Made by a program: the position numbers and the translations under genes. From the NCBI GenBank assembly GCA_014925825.1, contig JACGCK010000118.1:1-64000 (forward strand): a stretch of 64,000 nt of DNA. The letters run 5' to 3'. Positions 1 through 10,872 of this stretch are shown piece after piece; positions within the stretch are counted from its first letter, which is position 1; the number at the start of each line of letters is the position of its first letter. The stretch is from Pholiota molesta. Taxonomy: Eukaryota; Basidiomycota; Agaricomycetes; Agaricales; Strophariaceae. The notes beneath the pieces are model-generated. The model was not told the origin of the DNA. It saw only the letters and a program-made list of their open reading frames with translations, and did no database searches.

Positions 1-666
1 GCCGTAATAGCAGAGGCTGGGTCAACGGATGGGGTACGAACGCGATGCAAGTAAGGAGTGGGCTTGAATAGTTCGCTAGGAGTATTCATGCTGTTCAGCA
101 CACTAGTCCTGATATCTGAATCGTCGCCTCTAAAAGCGGGTGCGTAATCTTCGCGCATGAGGTATGTTTGCAAGGTAGACCTCGGACTGAGTTTATCGAT
201 TCGCGAACGTTCCGAAGGGGTAGTAGAATCATAGGAGGAAATGGAAACATTATCGATAATGTTGCCAGGCTTGCTGAAGACCTTCTTAAGTTTGTTGAGG
301 TATTGGTGGACGTGCTTGACGGCGTTAGCGCATCGACGTTGCAGGACAATGTAAGTAACTATCATTTCATCAGGGTTATCGTTCCATGCGAGCATTCGGA
401 GGAACTGGAAATCCTTATCGATGACAAAGGTTTGTCTCTTTTCGCCGTAGAAGAAGTCGGCGAGGCTGCGAATAATTTGAGACAGCGCCAGCACGATCAT
501 TCCTATCTCCAACAATCGAGCATGGAAGGAATAGAATTTAGTCCCTTTTTCGTCATAGGTGACTAAATCCTTGATAGTCAGGCGCTGTCGCTGGAGATTA
601 TCAACCGCTGATGGGAGGTCCGTCCAGGTGCAATCGGTGTCTGGGCAGCCTTGTCCGTTAAAATTC
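1..666 (-). pseudogene. Unrecognised partial protein, possibly retroelement-derived
   Basis: Read on the minus strand, one frame stays open for about 220 codons from 666 to the window edge. It includes the phrases WTDLPSAVDNLQRQR, FYSFHARLLEIG, LAWNDNPDEM and SSYDSTTPSERSRIDKLSP. There is no initiator methionine. Its upstream end carries an in-frame stop, although ATATAG just before the open stretch could be a splice acceptor. It stops where the left arm of the long inverted repeat begins, so the repeat may have truncated it. The plus-strand frame at 168-566 is also open, but it is shorter and looks like the complement of this one. The overall feel is of a basidiomycete retrotransposon gag-type protein, but I do not recognise a domain. 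The frame runs off the left edge of the window. Confidence 0.4.
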
Positions 667-847
667 TATATGAAATCCTGTGAGTCTACACAAATGCCGC
701 ATGCATCCAGGCTGCTAATTCAGCCTACACAGCCACCCCTCTAAGCTGACTTTGAATATTTTGCTCATCAGTCAGCCTCTCTAGTTGGTGCCCACCACTG
801 TCCTTGTCCTTTTCAGGGTCATTTCATCATATTCTCACGGTTATATA
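640..847 (+). repeat. Outer part of left arm of long inverted repeat
   Basis: This stretch matches, in inverted orientation, about 16,830-17,150. Shared landmarks are GTGAGTCYAC, CGCATGCATCC, CAGCCACCCCTCTAAGCTGA and TTGTCCTTTTCAGGGTCATT. The match breaks at the TA at 848-849, where the Pogo-type element begins. It resumes after 12,165, which shows that the Pogo element landed inside this arm. Confidence 0.65.
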
Positions 848-849
848 TA

Positions 850-871
850 CTGTACTAAATCAATCAATTCG
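850..871 (+). repeat. Left terminal inverted repeat of the Pogo-type element
   Basis: Identical in reverse complement to 12,142-12,163 over 22 bp; preceded by TA at 848-849. Confidence 0.8.
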
Positions 872-1016
872 GCGGTCACAGGTCACAGGCCGTCCCAATC
901 CGCCGAAATATGGAGTGTGTCCCAGGTCACAACCCCGAGTGCCGAAACGGTTGAATGACTTTGATATTTCGATCATTTGGCGGGAATAGCCGAATATTTT
1001 CAACTCCGCTTGAAAT

Positions 1017-1624
1017 CTCAATCAACCAGTTGTTATCCATCGCTCACCATCGCCATCCACCCACCCTCACCATCGCTATCAACTCACCCCCATTCTATCC
1101 TTCTGACAAGGAATTGGCTGTCATCCAAAGCCGACACTCAATGACAGTGCTTCCACCAGCCGCACAAGCTTGCAAACGTACAAACAATAAGGATCATCCG
1201 AGGGATATGGGGTCTTGGAAACGATGGGAAGACCCGTGAAACGGGAGATCCACCAGGTGTGTCCAAGCGGACTTCCATACTCTCAGCGCTGACATGTTCC
1301 TTTTCACCATAGCATGTATACCCGCCATGCACTGGTTCGGTCATCCGCTGCTACCAGTGCTACTGCTCCAGTCCACTCGCCGGAGCAATGATACGGTACG
1401 ATGCAGAGCACCCCAGGACCCCACCCTACCGTCTTCGGGTACAAAGATGCTGCACATACTGCAGCCACCTGCGGCACGAAGACGCTTGAGGTTGGCCTGG
1501 CAGCAAACCCATGGTTTGGGCTCTTGCAGGCCTTGGTAGAGCCGAAAAACCTACTGAACAGCATTGAAACACCATGTAAATAAGGTGAGTGCAACTGTTA
1601 ATATTTTTGCTAACTAATATTTAT
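1017..1624. other. Left non-coding part of the Pogo-type element
   Basis: No convincing gene is seen. It begins after a CAACTCCGCTTGAA motif (about 1,003-1,016), is CA/CT-rich at 1,030-1,120, and contains one copy of a dispersed block of about 60 bp at 1,200-1,262. The short overlapping frames here look random. Confidence 0.5.
1200..1262 (+). repeat. Dispersed block, copy 1 of 4
   Basis: Contains GAGGGATATGGGG, GGGAAGACCC and GGGAGATCCACC in order. The same series occurs at 13,188-13,252 (minus), 15,601-15,664 (plus) and 25,098-25,160 (minus). Each copy has a CAAGCTCCGCTT-like motif on the same relative side. Confidence 0.6.
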
Positions 1625-4512
1625 CTATGCTTCAGCGTCGGACGCATCGTTGTCGTCATGCCGTATGAAGTCCTTCAATGTGTACCGCGTGTTGGCAAAA
1701 CGCCTCCTCTTTCCTGTTCCATTGCCTGTTGACGATCCAGACGGCATAGCGACATTGGCTGCTTCTCCAGCGACAACTGTGCGAACATCTGTGTCAGCCG
1801 CTGCTGGACCATCGATGGCATCGATCGGTTCTTCATCTTTCTCAGCCAACCTGCTGGACACCAAACCGCCATGCATGCTTTCAATGACGCCCCCGCCAAC
1901 ATTGTCTTCCTGCATCGTGCTTCGGATAACAACTGGGAGTGGGATGCTACTATCATCTCCGAGGTTTTCAGCATCACCGTCATCGATTGTCGTGTCTTCT
2001 GGAATAATTTCTTCTGGTGCAGGTAAGTCTTCCTCTTTGTTTGACGTGAGCTCGTTCCAGAATTCAGGGTCCGTAGTCTTTAGGTTTCGAAGCTTGTCCC
2101 GTGCTTCAAAAGACATCAAGCTTGAGTATGAGAGGTTCCACTCTCGCACCGTACACATCTCGAAGGCCTCAAAAGTGACATGTTAGCCGGGGCCTGCGAT
2201 TTTGCAGCAAACAGAGGTAAGCCGCACCTTTCTGACAAGCTCCACATTGTTAACGGCCCTGTATGCATTCCACAGCCATGTTACGCTCCGGTCTCTGACC
2301 GTTTTGAGCCGTTTATCCAAAATTCCCGCCACCTCATTGGCGCTGATGCTTTCAAGCATCTCCTTGACTACTGCCTCATGGTAGGATCGCTTCATGGAGT
2401 GTTTGAAGGGTCGTTGAATGCCTACGTCGCAAGGTTGGTGACGGCCGGTGCATCCACCAGGTACGAAGTCGATAATAATGTTGCTATAATTTGCTGACAT
2501 CCATTCGCGAAATTCTTTAGAGCGATGTACTGACCAAACATCGATCTGCCACAGTGCCTTCTGGGTCGATGGAAGGTTCAGATTTGTGCGGATCCGGTTG
2601 AAGTACGGGTCCAGGATCTCTTTCACAAAGTTCTTCATTGTCTGCATATTGGACCAGTAAGTCGTCGTTCCGGAAAATTCTAAGAGCATTCCAGTTTTGA
2701 TAACATCTTCATAGTGTGGCGAATCCTTCGATGGGCATGATGCTTTTGTCTTGCCCTCGTAAATCGCTTGAAACGGCAGCAAAACTCCATCATTCGAAAC
2801 AGAAACCATCACGGTGAATGCACGCTTTTCTTCGCCACCAACAAGGGAAACCTGTTTCGCCCCGGACTCTGCATATGTCATCTTGTCTCCAGGAGCATAT
2901 ACGACTTGCGTTTGATCAGAGTTGACGTAGAGCGCAGATGGTATGTCAAATTCCTTTATACTGTATGCTTTCCGAAGGAATGACTTTTCGCATTTGTCTT
3001 CCCAGTCTGCTGGAACTTTTGCGCAGCGCGGGTTGCCTTCCTCTCCACCCAGTTGAGATTTTCTTTGACCCAACGTCGCACGAATTGGTCGGAAGCTTTG
3101 AAGGTTGATCCATCGCGGTACGGTAAGTCGAGGATTGATGGCTGCATAACTGTAATCACTGCTAACATGATGCCTCGCATAGTGATCACTGTCAATGGTG
3201 CACCTGCTTCACGGAGGCTAACTAGGCGCGTTTTAATGGCTTCACATACATCAGGGTAACGCGACTACAATTAGAAATTCAGTATGTAATATTTTAGCAG
3301 TTGTTTCTTACATACCAAGACACCACGCTGACCACCTTTGTTATGACCAGGATCATTGCCTTGTTGGATCCTACGACGAACATTTTCTGTCCAGCATGGC
3401 TTTTTTCCCGAACGATCGATCGATCCATCAACAGTGGTGCGTTTCAGACCCTTAAACACGATAGGGTCGATACGTTGGGCTGCGGCAACAATTGCTGATG
3501 CTTTCATATCCCAACCAGCTTGTTTCGTTGCGATCTCAATTTGCGACCACAAGAAAGGTGAGAACCAGTTGTGATATTTGGCTGGACGAGGAAGGTTTGT
3601 CCTTTTTCGACCTTCAGGCTTTCGAGTTGCAGTTTTGAACTTTTCCTTCAGTGCTCGCCCCGGCCGCGAGAGCTCCGCGATTGATGTAGTGTTATCTAGT
3701 GATGATGGAGTGTCGGCCAGCTCCATTTCAGAAAACTGTACTAGGTGAGTACTTATCAAAGACAAGATTAGAATAGTGACTAACTCGTCTCTTCTTCCCA
3801 GTAGAATCTCGTAGACCAGCAAATATCTCCTCTTCTTTCTTCTTTGCTCTTGATTTCTCTTTACGCAAACGAGCATGTTCACGTTGGTCGACTGCTTTTC
3901 GTTGGGCGATTTTTTCCGCCTTGTGTAGTTCATCATCACGGTAACGTTTCATCATTTCATCTTGTTTGATCAAATCCTGACGAAATTGGTCGACAGTCCC
4001 CTTACTGAAGAATCGGAGAAGGCCTTTTGGTTCTGCATTGCCTGTAAGTCAATTATTTGGCTTCTATTTGAGGCTGACCATGCACTTACGAGTATCCTTC
4101 TTAGTGAGGCTGGTACCGTCGCTGGTACCGTCGCTGGTACCGTCGCCGGTACTGTCGCCTGCATCCTGGGTATTCAAGCTTTCATCATTACATCCTCTAC
4201 CGCTCTCAGGTGCAATCACCTCCATACTGTCGAACTCAAAGTCATAGATATTGTTGGTGTCGCTAAGGCTCCCATTGATGCTAGGTGGGCCTGTCGCTTC
4301 GGCACTGGTGGTAGCAGTGGTATCGATCATGCTGGTAAAGATAACCCCAATGTCTGCCGAAGATGCTATCACGTTGTCTGCGCTTGCTGCTACAGTGTCC
4401 GATTGATCAGAGATGATCTGTATATGAAAGATTTGAGTGGGAAGAAATTTGCAGAGAAGTAAATTAATATTCTTACGTTTATTTGAGACTGATGGACATC
4501 AATAATATTCAT
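1625..4512 (-). pseudogene. Pogo-family DDE_1 transposase, one frameshift
   Basis: Six exons can be built on the minus strand: 4512-4477, 4417-4090, 4041-3785, 3735-3316, 3264-2228 and 2167-1625. Introns have GT..AG ends, for example GTAAGA..TACAG at 4476-4418. The product has an acidic DGTS-repeat start, a charged coiled region (KSRAKKKEEE), a DNA-binding-type middle part, and a DDE_1 core with NSDQTQ, LPFQAIYEGKT, LWQIDVWSVHRS and VPGGCTGRHQPCDVGIQ. This matches a large agaricomycete Pogo-like family. Near 3,020 the frame slips by one base: RKATRAAQK is followed by VPADWED in another frame. The homologous family runs on without a break there, so a one-base loss or a sequencing error is likely. 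The gene starts about 30 bp from the foldback insertion. Confidence 0.75.
4110..4152 (-). repeat. 12-bp coding repeat in the transposase N-terminus
   Basis: About four tandem copies of a GCTGGTACCGTC unit. On the minus strand they encode repeated DGTS. Confidence 0.7.
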
Positions 4513-4701
4513 TAGAACCTTCAGCCGCCCTTCAGACACTAGTACCTACCACTTTTAATGATATGGGCATGGTAATAGCCAGGAAGCCCGTTTTATATTT
4601 ACCATGCTACTAATGAAATGAGATATGCCTGACAACTTAATGAAATCTTCTTAGAGTGCGATATCAATCTTTACCACTAGATCTCAATACTTACTGCCAG
4701 G

Positions 4702-5045
4702 TATTTCATTCCTGCCATTGCTGGGATATCATATCTGTTATGGGTTATTTTATTCCTGCCATAACTGGGATATCATATTTGTCATAGGGTATTTCATTTC
4801 TGCCATAGTAGAGATATCATATCTATCATGGGGTATTTCGTTCCTGCCACAGCAGGGATATCATATCTTATCATGGGGTATTTCATTCCTGCCACAGCAG
4901 GGATATCATATCTATCATGGGGTATTTCATTTCTGCCAATGGGGTATTTCATTCCTGCTATAGCTGGGATATTATATCTGTCATGTGGGATTTCATTTCT
5001 GCCATAGCTAGGATATCATATCTGTCATGGGGTATTTCATTCTCT
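4702..5045 (+). repeat. Tandem array of about 44-bp units in the foldback arm
   Basis: About eight units, each with GGTATTTCATTCCTGCCA followed by GGGATATCATATCT and a TCATG tail. The array is mirrored at 7,378-7,645 and 10,755-10,795. Open frames here arise from the repeat and are not genes. Confidence 0.85.
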
Positions 5046-7645
5046 GCCATATATGTTTAAAGGGCTTCTATATTTAGAATTCACATCAGATTGGGTAATT
5101 AGATCAATCTGTTGATTGATCAGACACATGATAGATAAGATTTCCCAAAATAGCAATGTCTTATTAGGCATATGACCCTATTTGGGTGTGGGAACATCCC
5201 AAAATAGAATATATCCACTATCATTGGTACTGCATATTGCAGCCTGGGCGCTTCCCTTGGGTGAGTATAAAACTATGTTATATCAGTAGATGCGTATTTT
5301 TAATACGAATCCAACGCAAAAGGTTTCGTGATTTTAACTGCACGCGTCCCCGAGATATAAGCGAAATACTGGGTGCACTTAATGAGGAAACACTGTAATT
5401 TGCATTTTCCTCTATAACCGGTGGGTCTATTTGTACGCTCTAAATTACATTATGTAGGTGTTATGAAGAGCTTTACAACGCGCCCTTAATCACGTATTTG
5501 CGTCAGGTATTAGCGCGGGAAATTGCGTGCGCTTATTTAAAAACGCGCGCTTCTAGCGCCCGCATTTCTCGCGCTCTTCTCACGAAAACATACCGTAAAA
5601 TACTACCTATATGTAGCTTTCTACTGCATGTTATTTGGAATGATTTGATGGAATGGTGCACCTGTATTCGCATTTTAATTGTTCTATATATACCATAGCA
5701 GGCAACGGATCAATTTGTGCAATTTTGTACAGTTCTACTCTCCTGATTTTTTTCAATTTAATAATATAGGTACTGTGGCAAGAAATGGGGTGTAGGAGAG
5801 CGAAATAGAATGGGTGCTGGCATGGAAAATAGGCTGGATTGATCGGAATTACCATATTTGGCTAGCCATCAGTGGCAGATTCCTCTGGACCCCCTCAAAA
5901 GTAGGCACCCATTTCTCCACCAATTCTGAACCAAATCACTTCAATTCTTTTGCAAATAGTATTTATTTAAGGATAAAATAATTTCCATTATGTTAGATTC
6001 ATCAATTTATCTCTTTGTGTGCATGTCTTTATTGATTTCGCTTTTTGGCCCAGGTGAGCAATATCCATCTTTTGAAATACTGTATATTTAAGCATTATTC
6101 CACTTGGAACAGATGAAGAAAAGTAACTATGTCTAGGAACATGTGTTTGGACAGGTTAATGAGCATGGTTTGAAATGGTATTACAGAAATGGTATAGAGA
6201 CATGTATCAATTGCTACAAGAACTGTAACAGTCATAACTGACTATCTTAAAAGCGAAATGAGTTATATCCCCACCTCCCTGCAAAAATATATTCCAAGGT
6301 CTACTTACTTTTCTCTTCCTTCTCCAAGTGGAATCATGTTCAAATATGCAGTATTTCAAGAGAGAGATATTGCTCACCTGGGCCAAAAAGTGAAATCAAT
6401 AAAGACATGCACACAAAGAGATAAATTGATGAATCTAACATAATGGAAATTATTTTATCCTTAAATAAATACTATTTGCAAAAGAATTGAAGTGATTTGG
6501 TTCAGAATTGGTGGAGAAATGGGTGCCTACTTTTGAGGGGGTCCAGAGGAATCTGCCACTGATGGCTAGCCAAATATGGTAATTCCGATCAATCCAGCCT
6601 ATTTTCCATGCCAGCACCCATTCTATTTCGCTCTCCTACACCCATTTCTTGCCACAGTACCTATATTATTAAATTGAAAAAAATCAGGAGAGTAGAACTG
6701 TACAAAATTGCACAAATTGATCCGTTGCCTGCTATGGTATATATAGAACAATTAAAATGCGAATACAGGTGCACCATTCCATCAATCATTCCAATAAATG
6801 CAGTAGAAAGCTACATATAGGTAGTATTTTACGGTATGTTTTCGTGAGAAGAGCGCGAGAAATGCGGGCGCTAGAAGCGCGCGTTTTTAAATAAGCGCAC
6901 GCAATTTCCCGCGCTAATACCTGACGCAAATACGTGATTAAGGCGCGTTGTAAAGCTCTTCATAACACCTACATAATGTAATTTAGAGCGTACAAATAGA
7001 CCCACCGGTTATAGAGGAAAATGCAAATTACAGTGTTTCCTCATTAAGTGCACCCAGTATTTCGCTTATATCTCGGGACGCGTGCAGTTAAAATCACGAA
7101 ACCTTTTGCGTTGGATTCGTATTAAAATACGCATCTACTGATATAACATAGTTTTATACTCACCCAAGGGAAGCGCCCAGGCTGCAATATGCAGTACCAA
7201 TGATAGTGGATATATTCTATTTTGGGATGTTCCCACACCCAAATAGGGTCATATGCCTAATAAGACATTGCTATTTTGGGAAATCTTATCTATCATGTGT
7301 CTGATCAATCAACAGATTGATCTAATTACCCAATCTGATGTGAATTCTAAATATAGAAGCCCTTTAAACATATATGGCAGAGAATGAAATACCCCATGAC
7401 AGATATGATATCCTAGCTATGGCAGAAATGAAATCCCACATGACAGATATAATATCCCAGCTATAGCAGGAATGAAATACCCCATTGGCAGAAATGAAAT
7501 ACCCCATGATAGATATGATATCCCTGCTGTGGCAGGAACGAAATACCCCATGATAGATATGATATCTCTACTATGGCAGAAATGAAATACCCCATGACAA
7601 ATATGATATCCCAGTTATGGCAGGAATAAAATAACCCATAACAGA

Positions 7646-10600
7646 TACAGTCGCGGACAATCAAAGACATCCTGTTTACTCATTGATTTATTGTGACTAG
7701 TACATACATGTAAACATTCTAAAAACCGTCGGAATATAGAGGGAAGGACCCAACTCATTGAATTACACAAGCGATTTTTTTGAATTCGGACTTCTGAGAA
7801 AATGGTTGCCAAAAATATTGGCACGTGTCAAAAAAGGCCGCTAAAATTTCGGAAAAATCGTTTTTAGATAGCTTTCGATAAAGGGAATCTGCACCGAGAA
7901 TTTTAGATTTTTCTATCGAGCCAATCTCTCCCAATATTTTTTACAAAATGCCACCCAAAGGTCGTCCAGCAAAGAAAAAACGGAACATTTCTGGGCTGAG
8001 AAACCAACCAGCTATACCGGCAAACCACCTTCCATCCATTATTGAATCTGGTGGCGAAAACACCGACTCAAATCACCCAATCAGTAATCCAGATGTTGGC
8101 GAGGAGGCTGTAGAAACCGAGGAGCCACCACAGGATATGAAAGACATGGCTAGCAGTGAGCGAGAGGATGACAGTGATTCAGATTTTGAATCCGAGGACG
8201 ATTCAAAGGGATTTACGAGCACAGAGCTTGGGAAGCGATTGGCATTGCAATCTTGGGAGATCGAGGATGATCCAGATGATCAAGATTGGATCCCTTACAA
8301 TTTACGACGTCAGAAAGGAAAGAAGAAAGGTAAATTCAATGTAATATCAATGGCTTACCTTTTAATTGGAATCATTTCAGATCGTCCAACAACCTACATC
8401 AGAGGCCCGGATGTTATGAGCAAATCCCTACGAACGAAGCAGCGTCATGCAAAGGCATTCAAAGATCAGACTCGCCTCGATGTCTTTTTTGAAGCACGCC
8501 CAAGTGGATCCACCATTATTCCCCAAGTCTGCCGAGTGTCTGATCGCAGCACATCTGGGGAATCCGAGGCATCTGTGGAGATCATCGACGATTCCAACCG
8601 AGAGATATCTTTGGGACCATCTGTCCCTGATTCCGAGACATCAACCATTGCTCCAGACGTTGCTCTAAATGACCCGGACCAGGACTTGATGAGCGAGCAT
8701 CTAAGTGATGAAGATATTCAAGATCAGTTACTCAATGATGAGGATGTTGATCCACTTCATCAGCAGGACGCGGGTGCAATGGAGACCTGGGAAGAAGAAT
8801 TAGAGGAAGACGTACATGGACATCCATCGGAAATCAAGGACTGGGCCACTCTTCGAGCACAGATCAAGAACGATCTCAAAAGGAATTCGAAGAAACTTTC
8901 ACTTTCCGCGATCAACAAGCTCATGATTATCTGTAACTTTGCTACCCTCCGTCTGAAAGGACGATTGCGCACTGAAGCAAGTTTGGAGATTGCAGCCCAG
9001 TGGCATGAACGCGATGGTGTTTGGTTTTCACGAAAGGTTCGCGCTCTCGCTCGCCATTACCAAGTTTTCGAACAACTCCCAATCAAGCAGCGTGGTGGTC
9101 TTAAGAATGCGCGTTCCCTGCTCAAAGACGAGCTTGTTAAAAAGCGAGTCCTCGACTATCTTCAAAGTCTTCCGACAGGCAAGGTGACCCCGAAAAAGCT
9201 TCAAGTCAACGTCAATACTGTTATTTTTCCAGATCTTGGCATCACACCCAAGAAACCAATTGGTACACGGACAGCTCGACGTTGGCTGATCAAGCTTGGA
9301 TGGCGATACACGCAAGTTAGAAAGGGGGTGTACATGGATGGACATGAACGCGCGGACGTTGTCACATATCGACAAGAAGTATTTCTTCCATTAATGGCAA
9401 AGTTTGAGCAACGGATGGTACATTACGAGGGTCCCGAACTACGACGCGTCGAGCCTATCCTTCAACCCGGTGAATGCGAAATAATACCCAATTTCCACGA
9501 CGAGAGCACCTTTCATGGCCACGAAGCAGCCAGGAGTGTATGGTTGCGTGCGGGAGAACAGCCGTTGCGCAGAAAGGGCCATGGGCGTCTGATCCATGTC
9601 TCGGCATTTATCAACCCTGAGACCGGGCGCCTAATACTGGTCGACAAGGATGGGAACGTCGTGCGAGACTCAATGAAGATCATCTTTCCAGGGTCTGGTG
9701 CGGATGCGTGGTGGGATTGCGAGCAATTGCTTAAGCAGATGGAAGATGCGATCCAGATTTTTGAAGCTGCGCATCCCGGAAAACAGAGCTTGTTTATCTT
9801 CGATCAGTCATCCGCCCATGCCTCTCTGCCACCGGATGCACTCAGAGCCTTCGAAATGAACAAATCTGACGGTGGAAAACAACGACGCCAACGTGATACA
9901 GTGATTCCTGACACCAATCCTGTCGCTGAACATCGTGGCAAACCGCAGAAGATGACGCTTCCAGATGGCAAACCCAAAGGTTTACAGCGCGTTCTTGAAG
10001 AGTGTGGGTTCAGAGTGCATAATCTTCGTGCTAAGTGCTCACCAGTCTGCCCAATTGATAACCAAAATTGCTGCCTTGCTCGTCTCCTCAGCCAACAGGA
10101 TGATTTCAAGAATCAGAAATCAATGCTCGAACAATTCATCCAGTCTCGAGGTCATGAATGTATTTTCCTTCCAAAATTCCACTGTGAGTTGAACCCTATT
10201 GAAATGGTAAGCAATTTACTCAACTTATAGATACTTATAATGTTGATTGGGGTTCTATATCTATAGTACTGGGGGTGGTGCAAATACCGCTATCGAGAGG
10301 TTGAGAAGAAAACCTTTCAAGATGCCAAGAATGCTGCCAAGCAGTATCTTGAAGCATGCCCGGCTGAGGTGATTCGTCGCTTTATCAATCGCTCCTGGCG
10401 GTTTATGAGTGCGTATCGCCTTGGATTGACGGGGCAGGCAGCAGCTTGGGCCGTGAAAAAGCAGAAGCAGCACCACCAGGTCTCTCAGCACGCGATGATG
10501 GCAATCGAGGCTGTTCTCAACCCATCTTGATAAGATCAAGGTCCCTCGGACCGCCTAAATCCTCGGCAACATGACAAATGTTGGGAAATTTTGGCCAAAA

Positions 10601-10754
10601 ATTTTGGCGCACTCAAAATGTCGTGGGAATCTTACAAAAACACCATTTTTAGGCTCCTTTCGACTGTCCGGTTTCAAATCTGTCATTAGTTTTGTCTAAA
10701 TAATTCGCGTTCCTGAGATATAAAACAGGATGTCTTTGATTGTCCGCGACTGTA
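7646..10754 (+). mobile_element. Tc1/mariner-like transposon, apparently intact
   Basis: The ends are a 30-bp perfect inverted repeat beginning CAGTCGCGGACAATCAAAGA, at 7,648-7,677 and 10,723-10,752. TA flanks each end (7,646-7,647 and 10,753-10,754). Removing 3,107 bp restores a sequence that matches the opposite foldback arm exactly at the join (ACAGATATGATATCCCAGC). It encodes one transposase with a full reading frame once two introns are removed. The perfect repeats and open frame suggest a recent arrival. Confidence 0.9.
7948..10530 (+). CDS. Transposase of the Tc1/mariner-like element
   Basis: Three exons: 7948-8329, 8381-10206 and 10267-10530, about 823 residues. The first intron (GTAAAT..TTTCAG, 51 nt) has a length divisible by three, so it could also be read through. 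The second (GTAAGC..CTATAG) brings WGWCKYRYRE into frame. The acidic, serine-rich N-terminus (about 1-260) is followed by a helix-turn-helix-like region ending TARRWLIKLGWRY. A DDE core follows: HDEST (about residue 500), FIFDQSSAHASLP (about 600) and CELNPIEM (about 735). These are the expected acidic residues of a DDE transposase of the kind common in agaricomycetes. The spacing between the last two is much longer than in classic Tc1. No frameshift or stop was found. Confidence 0.88.
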
Positions 10755-10872
10755 TGATATCCCAGCAATGGCAGGAATGAAATACCTGGCAGTAAGTATT
10801 GAGATCTAGTGGTAAAGATTGATATCGCACTCTAAGAAGATTTCATTAAGTTGTCAGGCATATCTCATTTCA

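Noticed and set aside
168..566. Plus-strand frame of 132 codons at the left edge
   Set aside because: It is the complement of a longer and more protein-like minus-strand frame; its content reads as antisense.
679..847. Possible solo LTR beginning TGTGAGTC
   Set aside because: The similarity to 16,830-17,150 continues outside the supposed LTR start and on past the Pogo insertion, so it is part of a longer inverted repeat.
4718..4963. 81-codon frame with repeated GYHICYG-like phrases
   Set aside because: Produced by the 44-bp tandem array in the foldback arm; the mirrored copy at 7,461-7,670 shows the same on the other strand.
4702..5045. Regular repeats that might suggest a CRISPR array
   Set aside because: The units are contiguous without unique spacers, are mirrored in a foldback element, and the genome is eukaryotic.
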